In this document: positions 1 to 53,544 of the stretch, one piece after another
Layout: each line of letters opens with the position of its first letter
How positions within the stretch are numbered: position 1 is the stretch's first letter
Assembly (NCBI GenBank): GCA_949825065.1
Contig: OX463839.1
Coordinates: forward strand, 31,629,540-31,693,539
Direction: 5' to 3'
Origin: Odontocerum albicorne
Lineage: Eukaryota > Arthropoda > Insecta > Trichoptera > Odontoceridae
DNA: 64,000 nucleotides
Position numbers and translations under genes: made by a program
Notes under the pieces: generated by a model
The model's database searches: none
What the model saw: only the letters and a program-made list of their open reading frames with translations
What the model was told of the DNA's origin: nothing

Positions 1-1384
1 GAAATTTAAATCTAAACTAAATAATGTATTCAATAATTAGTTTGTTAAAAGTCGTTGCATTTGTGACGCAATCTCGGATATTTAGACAGAAATCAGTACA
101 TAAGGGTGCCATTGCAGGCAGTACCTGTATCTGGGCCAAGTGAAAAGCATGGGCATTGCAATCAATTTTCTGGATATGGCTTGTGTGAAATTGGATATTC
201 AATAAAAGCAATATTTAAAAAAAAAAGCTATATTCTCATGTTTTTTTTGTCCAGAAACAATGTTTTATTTAAGGTTTTCCCTTGTCTTAGTAGACACTGG
301 TATTGAGGCTTAAAGAATATGGTCTGAAAGATTTCATATAGAAAACCCTAAGGCTTTTGAAGCCGCAGTTGTAAGCATCCATAAATTCAAGTGAAATATT
401 TTAGTGCTGTCCAAGGGTAAGTAATTATGTTTCTCGAGTGCATATAACGGCAATATGCAACTTGCAAAGATGTGGAGAGCTTTCTGTGATGAAATTAAAA
501 AAAAGAGTTCATGAGGCTATTATAGACATTTGTTGTATTTAATATCTGAAAAAAATTGCTAGAAATTTTTATTACAAATCCAATTTTTCACTCCATGGTG
601 ATATTAAGTAAAGATTGATTGGATGAAATATTATTGATTGTATAAGGTATCATTTAAGACTAAACTGAATTGGAAAATGAATAGATAGACAATACAATAA
701 ATTGAAGTGTAAAATTTGTTTCATTTTGGTAGCATTAAAGAATTGCAAATGCTAAATTGTGCAATAAAACATGCCTAACCATAAATGTAAGATTTTTTTT
801 CATTATCAGCACTTCTGATGTTCAGTTAAGGTGACTGCAGTCATATCAACTTCCTTTGTGTTGACAGCATGCCAGTACAACTGCTAAATGCTGGTATACT
901 GTGGCAATTACATTGGAAAGTCCCGGATCTGCATATTTTCATATCTTAAATTTTATCATTATTTTAGTGTAATTCAGATTACAAGTTTTGCTGCATATAT
1001 ATTTTTCACTATTGATAGTTGTGAAGTTTGCAAAAGCAAGCTCCATTGGGAATCCACCCTTACTTTTTTGTAGTACGCAATAACTAAACAAATGAGCAAA
1101 GCATATGTGTATTAATCAAGAGTATGATTGTCAACCTAGAGATGATACACAATATGCACATATAACCTGGGCGTAATGTAATACGAGTAGAGTATGCTCA
1201 TGTAACTTTTGAGATTTATCGATTGAATTGGAAAATATAACTGAAAGATTTCCATACTGTCTAGGAGTAAATAAATTTAATATCAATTTATTGCTCTGAA
1301 ATCTATTTGTTTCTCTATTCAGAAGCTGTGAATAAGTAAAATTAATCGAGATAGGTTTTACAATTCCATAATGTATAAACTTGT
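1..1384. other. Intergenic, no gene seen
   Basis: AT-rich DNA with only short chance reading frames. About 885-945 resembles 1690-1740 inside the Tigger-like MITE (shared GGCAATTACATT and GGAAGTC), so part of it is a decayed copy of that repeat. I see no coding region. Confidence 0.5.
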
Positions 1385-1500
1385 ATGTAAGTATTCTAGT
1401 GGGTGGTTTCAAGTTCCATTCCCAATGGTACCAAAAAAATAAACCCCAGAGGTCCCAGTTTCATTGAAGAATTTGTCTTAATAATACTCGCATGCGTTAG
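1385..1500 (+). repeat. tRNA-derived SINE fragment (family B)
   Basis: The stretch with GGTTTCAAGTTCCATTCCC followed by a GGTACC-like block resembles the B-box end of the tRNA-like head of the SINE at 62965-63300, and both continue into a similar AAAAAA-rich tail and a CATGCG block. Only part of the element remains. Confidence 0.4.
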
Positions 1501-1508
1501 ATGTGTTA

Positions 1509-1840
1509 CAGTAAAGCGCTGATTAACCATAGCAATCAGGGGACACTCAAACCTGGATAATTGAAAAGCGCAGTTAATCCAAATTAAGATTTATAGAGTT
1601 AAATATTTTAAGAGTTGAAATGCTAGATGCGTTTTGGTACACAACAAGCTTTTTCTATGTTGGACAGATACAATCATTATATACAGGTATTACACCGCGG
1701 CAATTACATTAGGAAGTCCTGGATCCACATTTTCGTATCAGTGTGCATGTGGGGAAACCGCCAACTTATTAATGTTAGTATAATGTAAATTGATTTTATG
1801 AGTTTGAGCCCTGGATAATCAGATATTCGGCGCTTTACTG
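1509..1840. mobile_element. Tigger/pogo-like MITE, 332 bp
   Basis: The ends read CAGTAAAGCGCTGA and, inverted, CAGTAAAGCGCCGA. Each end abuts a TA dinucleotide (1507-1508 and 1841-1842). A CAG terminus, TA target and no coding capacity are typical of non-autonomous Tigger/pogo elements. The autonomous partner is not the element at 38744, whose ends differ. Confidence 0.65.
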
Positions 1841-2599
1841 TATTTCCAACTTGTGCAATTGTGTTGCCTACTCCAGTAGTTGTTAATCTAGACTCCAATT
1901 ACTGGAATCAGACAATTCAACATGTCCATATCATCAATTCGTATATGCCCAGGGGTACCATACTAATGTGTGAATGTAGGATACAATTTTTTTATCTTTG
2001 CTCGATAAAACCAAAATGGTAAAAAAATGCTTATGATTGAAGATATGAGTTTATTAATACTTCATACAAAACAAAATATTCAACTCGACAATATTTATAA
2101 TGTTGATGTTAAAAAACAAACATTATTGGCTGCATAGTTATACATGATATCTATTTAACACTCGTGCAAATACATCGGGTGGATTTATTGCTTTAAAGCA
2201 GGGGTCAGTAACAGGTGGTCCACATAATTTTTTTGTGGCCCACAGCCATTTGACTAAACATACTAATATTTACATGCTTATATTGAATCATTTCAATGAT
2301 AGCATAATAAATTTTGTGTAAAAAATGTGTAATCTAAATTTCAGGAAACGTGCTAATTTTTGTTTCGCTAGCAAGTACCCGCGCAAATCTAGCATGTGTA
2401 TTTATTCCCTCGGTTGTTTTTACTATCAATGTATGCATGTACCCGCACACCACAATTAAGAGCTGTTTCAATTTGCAAATCTATCATTCAGTTGCCAGTG
2501 TTCGCTCAATGTGTACTACTGTGCATCAGTTATTGTTCGATATCATAGCTGAGTGGTTTAGTTATTCAGTAACATCAACTATAATTCTGTACCCTAGAG
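1841..2599. other. Intergenic with a possible hAT end
   Basis: No gene recognised. The stretch from about 2201 (CAGGGGTCAGTAACAGGTGG, then GTGGCCCAC) looks like one end of a hAT-type element, but no matching opposite end was found. The 99-codon frame at 2350-2649 has no recognisable motif and runs into the next MITE. Confidence 0.35.
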
Positions 2600-2952
2600 C
2601 AGTGCTCCGCAACCTTTTCTCACCTACGACACACCAAAATTCTTCCTAGAATTCCGCGGCACACGAAAAGCTAAAATATATAGGTATTAAATTGACTAAT
2701 TTGGTGCGGCCATGGTGTGTACAAAGCACACTACGCAGTTTTCAACAGTTGGCACCAAGCGCTGGGGGACCATTGAAAAATTATTTAGTTATAATAATTA
2801 TTCTATACATTTTGAAAAATAGACAATATTATATAAAATAATTTGTCATTGTGTATTAAATACATAATGAAAAATTGTAAAATGTCAAATACATTGAATT
2901 TGACCGCGGCACACCTGTATCCGGCTCACGGCACACCAGTTGCGGAGCACTG
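2600..2952. mobile_element. hAT-like MITE, 353 bp
   Basis: Terminal inverted repeats read CAGTGCTCCGCAACC on the left and CAGTGCTCCGCAACT inverted on the right (14 of 15 match). Copies of a GCGGCACAC motif lie near both ends, as is usual for hAT subterminal repeats. The flanking 8-mers no longer match, so the insertion is old. No coding capacity. Confidence 0.6.
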
Positions 2953-3188
2953 CCACGGGAGTCCACTTTTTGCTGTTTTGGAGTTAACAATGCAGAAATT
3001 ATTGTAATAAGCTGTTCTATAAGTGGATAAAACACTGAAGTCATTCTTTATTAAATAAATGATTTTTCATCTAATAAAAATATTAAGTCCAATTTACGTT
3101 AATGCAAAAAACATCTCATATGTTATTTTTATCAAAGCAAAAATCTTTTCGGAATATTTCGTTAGTGCCATAAACATGGGAGTCCAAA

Positions 3189-4460
3189 ATGCGTTTATGT
3201 TCTAACGATTGTAACCATTTCACATCACAAACCAATCATCAGGAAGAAACAGTTGATTACATCCTAGATGAAACAACTGGTTGTCTCATGCCTGTGGAAA
3301 AATCAGCAGTTACTGAAGATCTTGATGCAGAAACAGGTTTATTTATTCCTGTATCAAATTTGCAAAGCTCTGTATTTGATACGTCAAGAAAGATTAGACG
3401 GAGACAGCCTGCTCCTAAAGAGTGGGAAAAAATAAGAGCGCTGTTTTGAGATGCGCTAAAAAGGAGTATGTATCTCAGAATAATACTGTGAAGCCAGCAG
3501 TTAAGATGGGACCTCAATTTGTTTCATGCAGAAACACATTAAAAATATCAGAAATTCTACATAAAAACATTTTTACAAAATTTTGAAAACTGGATTGTAA
3601 GGTGACAATTTGTCGTGAATAGACAATCAAGTCACTATTCACATTCTTATTCAGTTAAAATGGCTTTCAGACTGCAAAGACAAGAACATTGCAGTCTGCA
3701 AGCCATTTTTCCTAAGCACATTAGGTATCAAAGATGCTTTTTTCATGACAGCATTAAAAAAAACTCAGGAGGTTTAGTTGAGCTTGACCGCAGAGGTCAT
3801 CATCCTGCAGGGATTAAAACCAAGGATAAAACAAATTTAATAAAAAATCATATTGCTAAATTTCCAGCTAAAAAATCATATTGCCTAAATATTTAGGAAG
3901 TGATTTAAATATCACTAAAATGTTTTACGTGTTCGTAGAAGTCAACATGAGGCCATCAGAAGCACCCAAATTATGGCTTTATGGACATGTATTCCCTACG
4001 CAATTCAATCTGAGCTTTCATTTACCTAGTAATGATACATGTGACAGATTAAGGATGAAAATTTCAGACATTTTAACAGAAGAGAAAGAAGACCAAAAAC
4101 AGCTTTTGGAGGAGCACATAAAAGAAGCAACTTCAAGATACCACCTCAAAAGGAACGATAAAATTCTTGCAAGGGAGAATCCGAATAATAACAAAATAGT
4201 GATGTTTGATTTAGGAAAATGCTTACCCACTCCATATCTTACCAACACCCTTTATTTAAGGAAATTGTCAGTCAAGCCAAGTTTTTATTTAAGGAAATTG
4301 TGGACATTGAATTGAACAATACAAGATGACACTAGTGGAGAAATGACAGCGGTAATTTGGGACGAAACCAAAGGCGGTAGATGAGGGAATGAAATTTGAT
4401 CATGTCTCATAAAATGGGCATCGAATCGTTCGTTCATCATTCAACAGTGTCTGACACCGC
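3189..4460 (+). pseudogene. Decayed copy of an intronless multi-copy insect protein family
   Basis: Fragments in several + frames line up in the order I recall for an uncharacterised, often multi-copy arthropod family. They are a basic block with RRRQPAPKEWEK (near 3400-3440), a block with GGLVELDRRGHHPAG (about 3765-3815), KYLGSDLNITKMF (about 3886-3925), FNLSFHLPSNDTCD (about 4004-4050), a charged helix, FDLGKCLPTP (about 4204-4235) and MTAVIWDETKGG (about 4343-4378). Stops and frame changes between blocks show it is dead. No introns separate the blocks, which fits a retrocopy or a DNA-transposon gene. The family name is not known to me and the match is from memory. Confidence 0.55.
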
Positions 4461-4474
4461 CTGTATAATATATA

Positions 4475-4840
4475 TTTCAATAAAATACACTTACATCAAG
4501 CATTTTTTTAATAACCTATTTAAAAAAAAACTTAATTATGAGATGTGGAAATAATAAAGGTAACATAAATACAATCCACAGGCTTGCTGAAAAATACAGA
4601 TAAAATGGACTTATGTTGTCTATGCTCTAAACATATTTCAATAAAATACACTTATATCAAGCATTTTTTTAATTACCTATTTAAAAAAAACAAGTTAAAA
4701 GATAGGGAAATAATAAATGTAAAGACATCGACGAAAAATACAGATAAAATGGACTTGCATTGTTTATCATCTAAACATATTTACATACATACATAAACAT
4801 AAGTCCATTTTATCTGTATTTTTCAATAAAATTGACAAAA
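4475..4840. repeat. Clustered direct and inverted repeats
   Basis: A block with AATAAAATACACTTA and CAAGCATTTTTTTAA occurs at about 4480-4515 and again at about 4639-4675. A 30-nt segment at 4588-4617 (contains CAGATAAAATGGACTTATG) recurs as an exact reverse complement at 4796-4825 and partly in direct orientation near 4737-4756. This may be the end of the pseudogene-bearing element upstream or a separate foldback insertion. Confidence 0.6.
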
Positions 4841-4989
4841 TATACAATCAGTATTAAAATATAGATAATTTTACAAAGAAAGCTCTACAGATCAACATTA
4901 TCTCAACTGGTTTAAAAGTTATGATGTTTTGAAATCTACACCTGCACAAAAACCTGTTTCCTGCACATTCATTGCGATGTGACTCCCAT

Positions 4990-6210
4990 GGTTTATCCTC
5001 TAGGGTACAGAATTGTAAGAATATATATTTTATTAAAAATAATTTAAATTTGGAATCGAGAGAACAAAACTGCAGATGAAAGATTTTTTGTGAGGAATGG
5101 ACCAGCAAGTATTTATTTACCGAAAGTGGGAATACTTTCAAATTCTCCAAAATCATCAAATATCTTGGAGTTACTGTTGACAGTGGTTTTCAATGGAAAG
5201 AGCATATTATAAAAACTTGAAATTGATTCAGAGGTGTAGTGTTCTTCTATAAGTAACGTAATGAACTTAGTGGCGTTAAGGTGTGTGCGTTGCCTTGTTC
5301 AACCTGATTGTAACTAGGTATAATTGAGTAGGGGAATGGTCTGTATCAATTGCCAGACCTTTCCAAGTAACTCAAAGGGCAGCATGATTATGCACAAGTG
5401 TTTTCTCACTAGCTTTTTCTAAATACATTTTAATTTGAAGCTATTTAACAAATGTCAACTAAATGGAGTAAGATAGTTTTGTGTTTTAGTAGGTAGTCTT
5501 ATACATAGAGAATTCAGAATTAAAGTTGAAATGGTGACAATTCCATGAAACAAAATATCTAAAATTTTTATTTTGAGATAACATACCATGGTACTCTTGG
5601 TTAAAAATACCATTAAAACTTAATGCCAGTAGGGAAAAGAAAGAACTATGGCAGCAGTAATAAATGAGCCTTTCATCAGTATTGAACATTCTACATGATG
5701 TTTGGTGCCTGTATCTTGTATATATTTTTTTACCCGTACTACAGATTTGATAAATTGCACTTGTCGGATTCCATCTGTTACAATTTATTTTTTAGTCTTT
5801 TGTGTCTGTATTTTATTTTGTTCAACTTGTTTGAAGATTACATATTGAAGTCTTGAGACATTGAGCATTGTGGGGACGATTTTTACCTTTTATTGTGCTT
5901 GGGGTATGCGCATTTTGATTTTTTGTTTATTTGCATTTGTGTTCCCCTTTTGCACTAATGTCAAGAGTGACACCTAGTGTGGCGCAGTTCTGTGCGCCTT
6001 TGGACGGCCCCATATTGTATTGGTAACATGTAGTTTTGTACGGATATATGCATCTGTTCCTTTGTAATTATTTTTCTTGTAATTGTTAAAAATTATCTTA
6101 ATTTTTATTTATATATTTTGTCTTTAATGTGATGAGTGATCACTATTGGCTCTTTTATTGTTATTCTTATAAGGTACATTGTGCCGTTTATTTATTAAAT
6201 AAATAAATAT
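4990..6210 (+). pseudogene. Non-LTR retrotransposon 3' part, reverse transcriptase relic
   Basis: In frame at 5106-5220 the peptide contains IIKYLGVTVDSGFQWKEHI, the motif that follows the palm in jockey/R1-type reverse transcriptases. It is cut by stops upstream (about 5078) and downstream (5218). The following non-coding sequence ends at about 6185-6210 in TTTATTAAATAAATAAATA, a typical short-repeat LINE tail. The exact 5' edge and clade are uncertain. Confidence 0.5.
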
Positions 6211-6239
6211 ATTGCTATACAGTTCTGACTATTTGTACG

Positions 6240-6580
6240 TTACATTCGAATGCAGCCACAGTCTACAACCACCACAATATGGGTGAGGCGCTGGAGGTAT
6301 TTGGGTCACATATTAAGTACACTGCCTGAGAGCTGACTTTTATAAGATAAATTGGAAAGCCCATCTCAAACAATACACCGGTGTTATGATAAGGAGATTT
6401 GCAGTGGTCACCGGAATTCTACGAGTATTACCACCACAAGTATGAAATGCAGGAAGATCGGTTACGGATTAAGAATACTGCCTGGTCTAAGAGCTGAGCT
6501 GTCTTATTGCCTACTAAAAATGCGATCAATCGGACACATATCTTACACTCTCCACTGGTGTAATAATAAGGAATTTGTAG
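6240..6580. repeat. Dispersed repeat, second copy near 52640-52830
   Basis: ACCACCACAATA followed by a GGCGCTGGAGGTATTTGGGT block (about 6268-6310) recurs in diverged form at about 52670-52710. Both copies continue into related sequence containing ACACTG and TGTTA/TGTAATAATAAG. No protein motif was recognised. Confidence 0.5.
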
Positions 6581-6599
6581 TCTTAGATTTTTTGACTTT

Positions 6600-7383
6600 T
6601 ACAATATTTTAACTCTTCAATGATATAAATGTTTTTACATTATATTTTAAAGCACATAATCATATATTGATCGATCCTAAGACAAAACTTATGGAAATAT
6701 ACAAAAAAATATAAAGAATTTTAAAATTTATTTCAAAATTACAAAAATATCAGTTTTCGTGAAACACTAAAATGAAGATTTAAATTAAATTTTTGGGAAA
6801 AATGTTTCATCAGTTATATAGTGTTAAAAATTTATTTTGAGAGCTTAAAACTAGTCATATATAGTGTCTCTATTAATACCCAATTCAAGAAATATCAACC
6901 AGAATGTATTTTCAAAACATGCTGATTTTTTGGCATTTTTTTTAATTTACAAAAATCAACTAAAAAAATCTGAAAACAATATTTTTTGTGTACTCCATAG
7001 GTATAAACATTGAACCAAAAATCAAGAATTTTGATATAAATTGTAAAAATTTCATATGGAATGGCCCATAATTTTAGTCATGTGAGTCATTTTAACGTAG
7101 CTATTTGAATGCAAATAAAAATTAACAATAAATACTAAGAATCTTTAATGCCCCAATGCTCAGTCAATATTTTTAAAAAGGATTTGTATAAATTAAAATA
7201 TAATTTTTATTGTTTTGCACTCTCCGTGAATAAGGTAATGAAATGTAAGGCATTGATAATTTTTGGTTCTATATTGATGCTTTCGTGTTTGAAGTTGATC
7301 ATCTTTCAAGAAATTGAGATTTTCATCAAAAGGATTGATGCCATTTATAAAATAAAATAAGTACTATAAGGATGACAATGCAC
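6600..7383. other. Intergenic, nothing recognised
   Basis: Very AT-rich with homopolymer runs. The 70-codon frame at 7148-7360 shows no family motif. Confidence 0.5.
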
Positions 7384-7850
7384 ACGACTTTCGTGGTTCA
7401 TAAGACGTCTGTTTTACAACCTGAATGTTGCGAGATTGAATCCTGTTGGAATCCACACTTTTTTTAATAAGGGCTCCAGTCTTAAATCCACTTTCACAGC
7501 TTTCTATTGGAACAGCTTAGAAGAGATTGTCTATTTTTTATTAATAATTTATGTCATGCAAATATAATCCTTATTGCCAGATTCGTGTCTCCCATTACGG
7601 GTAGTTGACTGTTTTATGTAGAATGTCTGGGAGCCATCTCCATGGGAAAAACCTCTCCACGACAACTTCAAAAATCCTTTCCCATAGCACTAGATAACTT
7701 CTTCCTGCTTTAACAAATAATACCATCCAATGTGGAGACACAAAAATCAATCACCCAACACAAAAGAAAGGACTTTCAAAGCTCCTGTGAAAACGTCATC
7801 CTGTATCATCGATTGGCACCCCGCCACTCGCCAGGTTGTACTATACGCAA
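7384..7850 (+). repeat. tRNA-derived SINE (family A), diverged
   Basis: A tRNA-like head lies at 7393-7455, with an A-box-like GTGGTTCATAAGACGTC and a B-box-like GCGAGATTGAATCC. It is followed by an AATAAGG...TTTTCAC-like body. The core CGCCAGGTTGTACTATA at 7829-7845 matches CGCTAGGTTGTACTATA at 15956-15972. The 7560-7800 part is not explained and may be a further insertion. Confidence 0.55.
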
Positions 7851-8139
7851 AATGTTAAATATACAAAGTTTGTACAATTTATGTTTCTTAGGTGCAGATT
7901 GGTTAGAATTTAAGCACTTTGTTGAAACTCACATTCATCAAATGAGAGCTTCATCCATACTAGGTGGACCATATGAACTGTATTTGTAAATTAAATAGGA
8001 TTGATTTCCAAAAGTATTTCATGAACATAGCCAAATATTCCCACTGAATTGCACTTGGTATTAGGTGGTGAATTCCACCAAAGATCGATTTTTTACAGTT
8101 TTGAAACTGTTTTCGACAAACGAATCTGCACAATACGAA

Positions 8140-8290
8140 CGCGACATTCATCTTCTTCTTGAATAATAGCCGTGAACTATATAACACGACGTTACCATTC
8201 GTAAGATCTTAAAAATAAAAATAATTTTGGTTGAACTTTTTATTGAATAATGGTCGTGAACTCATATATGAAGGAGTATATGCCAGTGTC
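8140..8290 (+). repeat. Short dispersed repeat with two related units
   Basis: TTCTTGAATAATAGCCGTGAACT at about 8156-8178 and TTATTGAATAATGGTCGTGAACT at about 8239-8261 are related units. A reverse-strand copy sits at about 31600-31636 inside a Pfk intron. The origin is unknown. Confidence 0.45.
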
Positions 8291-9429
8291 AAATTATGTC
8301 CACCATATACATAGTTAGTTTTACATTACATTCGTAAATCGCGCTGAAAAGTAACACCATAGACTACTAATTTATTTAACCATAACCTTATTTTCGAAGT
8401 ATGTATAACAAACATCGATTTCTACATGAAGTGTAAAATTAAAGACATTTATGTTTTAGATATATATTATTTGCTTTAGGTTTATGACGGCTCTCAATGG
8501 AAACCACCAAATGCTTGTTATACCACGTTCTTAAAAGAACCTTGATAGAGAAATATTACTTAATCTAAAATATAAAATCTTTTTACATGAAATTTTAATA
8601 AAAACATTTTTTCATTGTCTCACTGTAAATATGACGTCAGAGGTTGAGCTGAAATATATTTAATGTATAGAAAAAGTGAAATTAACATATAATGACCAGT
8701 ATAACAAGCAGATATTGTTAATATTGTAGGTATTAACGGGACATATGTCGTAATATTACCTTTAACTGACATCTAATCTAAAATTAACCTGAACATCGAC
8801 GTGATCTTAGTAAAATCAGTGTTTTTGTCGCCAAAGCGATATATATTTTGGTATTACCTAACTATTACAAATTGATCTATATAATATTGATGGAAAATAT
8901 CTGAGTGTGCAAACTTCACTTTACTCAGGGTTCAGTTAATCTAGTATAAAATTAACCTAGACTTTTTTGTTTTAAATAATATTGAATTAAAGCCTTCAAA
9001 TTCCTAACAATGCATTTTTCTATTTTATTTGACTTAACAGTAAAAAAATCTTTACATTGATTAGTTAAGTAAATTTTCCAAAATTAAAAATAATTGACAG
9101 CATTATTTTATAAAAATATATTGCAATGCACTCAGATTCGCATTTAACTTGTCTGGAAATTTGTTCAAATATTATTCGGAAATTATTTTTTTTCAAATAT
9201 CGTTTGAATATATTTCGGCTACATTGGAAGTTATTTTAAAAAATCGTTTGCAAATAAAATCTAAAGAAATTCAGTTAAAAATAAACAAAAAGAAATTTTC
9301 AAAGTTTATAAGAACGGAGTTTTTAATATTTTGTGAATTTTCGTGAGAAAATCTATTTCCCTTTTCAATGCTAAGTAGAAAAAAATATGTAAATGTTCAT
9401 TTTATTTTTTAGTAAATTTTGTATTGAAT
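8291..9429. other. Intergenic upstream of Pfk, nothing recognised
   Basis: AT-rich DNA without recognisable coding or repeat signal. The 65-codon frame at 9149-9346 is lysine- and isoleucine-rich, as expected from AT-rich chance sequence. Confidence 0.45.
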
Positions 9430-9708
9430 TGGACATCTCGTGTAGTATGCTATTATGGACAGAGGTCACCTTGACAAGATCACCTTGCGCCGCGAACTTC
9501 TGTCAAATACGAAGCCAGTCGTTTCCCCGAATCGAATGTGATTTTTGGGGTCGGGCAAAATAGTAGTCGAGTGATTTTATATTTGAAACGCATACAAGGT
9601 AAATAACGCGCCGATTGTGCAATATTTAAGTCTCGTAAAAGAAAATTTATGTATAATAAGTATCAATTTCTAGGTTGATTTGCCATTGCTATTTAAATAT
9701 AAAGCAAA
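9430..9708 (+). promoter_or_regulatory. Pfk: Pfk promoter and 5' UTR, with a probable 75-nt UTR intron
   Basis: Base composition rises sharply in GC from about 9460 to 9560 compared with the flanks, as expected for a promoter and first exon. CAAG|GTAAAT at 9598/9599 and TTTCTAG|G at 9673/9674 make a plausible 75-nt intron in the 5' UTR, leaving about 35 nt of leader before the ATG at 9709. No TATA box stands out. The transcription start is not fixed by sequence alone. Confidence 0.45.
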
Positions 9709-48484
<38,776 letters not shown>

Positions 48485-49140
48485 ATTCATGAAAATATTT
48501 AATCATAAATGCTGTTAAAATATAGGATTTCTATATCATACTATATCATGCATTTCAGAATATATGAAACTTTCTCAAAAAAAAAAAAAGGATTTATTAA
48601 ATTATATTGTATAGACTTACACAAATTTAATTTAATTTTGTTTTATTTGTGATTATAATATATTTTTATTTATGACAAAATAATTTTTTCGATTCTATGT
48701 ATATCAATATTGTGTGACAATATATAATTTAATAATGTTAGGTGTTGAATGGTGTTGTTTGAGAAATATCTTTTTATTTCAGGATATTTAAATAAGATTT
48801 TTTGTGAAGAATTCATTTCTCATCTGGTAATCCATTATTTTTTACATTGAAGTATTCAAATTTTTCAATCATCTCATGAATTTAATCTGCATTTTTTTTT
48901 CTTCATTGTTTTTTTATTAACGTGTTTTAAAAAAGTATTAATTTGTCACAAGTAAAAATCACATTTGTTATGAAAAAATATTGGAGATTTTTTATAATAA
49001 AAATATAAAAAAATCATGACATGAAATTATAATGTATTAAGAACTAGTCTTGCATGTAATTGTTTTATTTATTTTTCTTTTAGAATAAGTGAATCAATAA
49101 AATATTATTTTGTTAAGTCAATCCATTTATACAATAAATT
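48485..49140 (+). other. Pfk 3' UTR and candidate polyadenylation signals
   Basis: AT-rich and non-coding. AATAAA occurs at 48996, 49096 and 49133. Which is used cannot be told from sequence. Confidence 0.5.
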
Positions 49141-49457
49141 AAATTGTTATATGAATAGTTTGGTGCTCATCACAGTACTTACTTGACTCTCTGTGAGATT
49201 TCTTTTGATATAATGTTGAATAACAAACATTAAATGTTATTTGTTTTATATTTTTTTAAAGATTTTGTCTTTAATATCACAATTAAACCTCGTAATATTA
49301 CATTATTCAGCCATTGAATTAAACGCTTATTAGCTAAGATCCAAAGTATTCATTTTACTTATTTTAAAGATATTTTAGCCAAATATTTTGCCCTTTTTTT
49401 AACTTTGTTGTATAATTGATGTTTTTCCTTTATATAAGTGAAATACAGATTTTTATC

Positions 49458-49868
<411 letters not shown>

Positions 49869-50522
49869 TGTCATTTTGGTTTTACGGTTTATCCGCGTAA
49901 TTTGAGATAATTGTCTCCGAGCTTTCGACAGAATCGCATCTGTCATCTTCTTGGGAGTTATTTGCAAACTGTTTTGTGTAGTGATGTTGACTTTTGTTTT
50001 AATTCGTCTTCTTTCTTTTTCTTCTTTTTCCTTTTTTTGAATCGGTTGCTCTGTCTTTCACTAGTTCTTTTAATATTTTCAGGTAAAGGTTTCAAGTAGG
50101 ACGTTATTGATTGGTTTTTGGTAGAGGTATTTCTTATTGTATTGCTGTTATCCGTTGGAATTACAGGATTATACGTTTGTGGTGCATTAGGATTAAAAAG
50201 ATGAATCCATACATCTGCGAGGCTTCGGGCTTCATCTCTATGATTTAAGCTGTTTGGTCTTTTCATAATCTCTATAGCTTCTCGGAATTGTCTTTCTGAA
50301 TTTTCATTTATTCTGGCTAAGGTCTTGGATTTCTGTATATCTATTTTATGTCCCTCGGTTAATTTGTGTAAAGCCAGAGTTGAATGAATATTTTTATTTT
50401 TTATATCACGATTATGTTCTTCAATTCTTACCTCTATACGGCGATTGGTTTGCCCTATATAAACTTTTTCACACGAAGTACATGGTATTTCATATACTCC
50501 ATGTGATTCATTGGGTATTGTG
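49869..50522 (-). pseudogene. Penelope-like retroelement 3' part with GIY-YIG endonuclease
   Basis: On the - strand an open frame from about 50520 to a stop near 49958 reads through [20 protein letters not shown]. The GVY...YIGQTNRR core is that of a GIY-YIG nuclease, followed by IEVRIEEHNRDIKN. After it come LTEGHKIDIQKSKTLAR and a lysine-rich C-terminus. This is the endonuclease that Penelope-like elements carry after their reverse transcriptase. The frame has no stops in the visible part. The reverse transcriptase is absent; the fragment is cut off by (TA)n. Confidence 0.85.
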
Positions 50523-52420
<1,898 letters not shown>

Positions 52421-52429
52421 TCTATACAG

Positions 52430-52830
52430 AAAGCCCTTGGAGGTCTAGAAGAGCCTCCCAATACTGCAAAGGTTGGGGATGGAACTGTGGAGAAGCTGGG
52501 CGACGAATATGCAGATGATCTCGCCTAGTTAGGTATACGCATAGTTCACAGTATACACATAGTTCAAGGCCCAATAGAGACTTCTCAGTTTTGAGAACAG
52601 ATGCTTTAGGAAGGCACAAGCATGTAATGATTGAGACGATCCATCTTCAGATGCAGCATTAGCATATAACCACCACAATAAGAGTGAAGTGCTAGAGGTT
52701 TTTGGGTCACATAATGATGATACCACTTAGTTGGTCAAGAGCTGCAATGCTTTATCATCTGCAAAGGATGAATCAGACGCTCATTCTACACTGTACGCCA
52801 GTGTTACAATAAAAAGATTCGAAATTTTGG
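52430..52830. repeat. Dispersed repeat related to 6240-6580
   Basis: ACCACCACAATAAGAGTGAA and GGTTTTTGGGTCACATAATG match the 6240-6580 repeat with divergence. No coding motif recognised. Confidence 0.5.
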
Positions 52831-53540
52831 CCTAACATGGGAGGGTTTAGAGTCTCAGGCTGTGGCTGACATGGATAGATCTCTGTATTTATAAAGGAAC
52901 ACATGATTATGATGAATTCAAATGTATACAAGGTGATGTAACTATCATCGCCTTTTTGGAAGATTGCCACAATTTTTATTGAAACCATTTTTTTATTGAG
53001 AGTTCAATAGAGTAGGGCATGATTCATTATAAACAAGTACTCATTACAAGAACGTGTGACTGTTTTTATTTGAATAAACTTTTTCGTGGGGTTATTAAAA
53101 GGCTAAGTGTATTTTGATCAAGCATGTACTCTGCAATAACTCGAAGACAACACTAAGAAATGGAGAGTCTTCTGGCCAAAATGTTGAAACAAATAGATGA
53201 CTTGTATACTGCTGTTTCTTAATATTGTATATAAGGTGATTAGATTTCAGTTTATGTAAACCCTGAGATTGTTCATAAGTTTAAAAAAATCTATAATTGG
53301 AATAAAAGACGTTTATATAAAATATAAACACAAGCAAATGAAACAAAAAAAAATCCTTTGTGTTGATGTTTAATCCTGTAGGTTGGTGGCTTAATATTTA
53401 GCCATCAGTCATAATTGCCAGTGTTCCAATTGGACATGTTAAATGTAGCAAAAACCATGTAATGTAGTAGTTAAGACAACACTAAAATTTAAAAACCAGA
53501 AGACAATCTAAAAAAATTGTCGAGGATAAGGCATTTAAAA
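52831..53540. other. Intergenic, nothing firm
   Basis: A short frame near 53042 (YSLQERVTVFI) is faintly like the start of some transposase HTH domains, but it is too short to call. Confidence 0.35.
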
Positions 53541-53544
53541 AAAA

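Noticed and set aside
52831..53220. Transposase HTH suggested by YSLQERVTVFI
   Set aside because: Too short, followed at once by stops, and no second motif.
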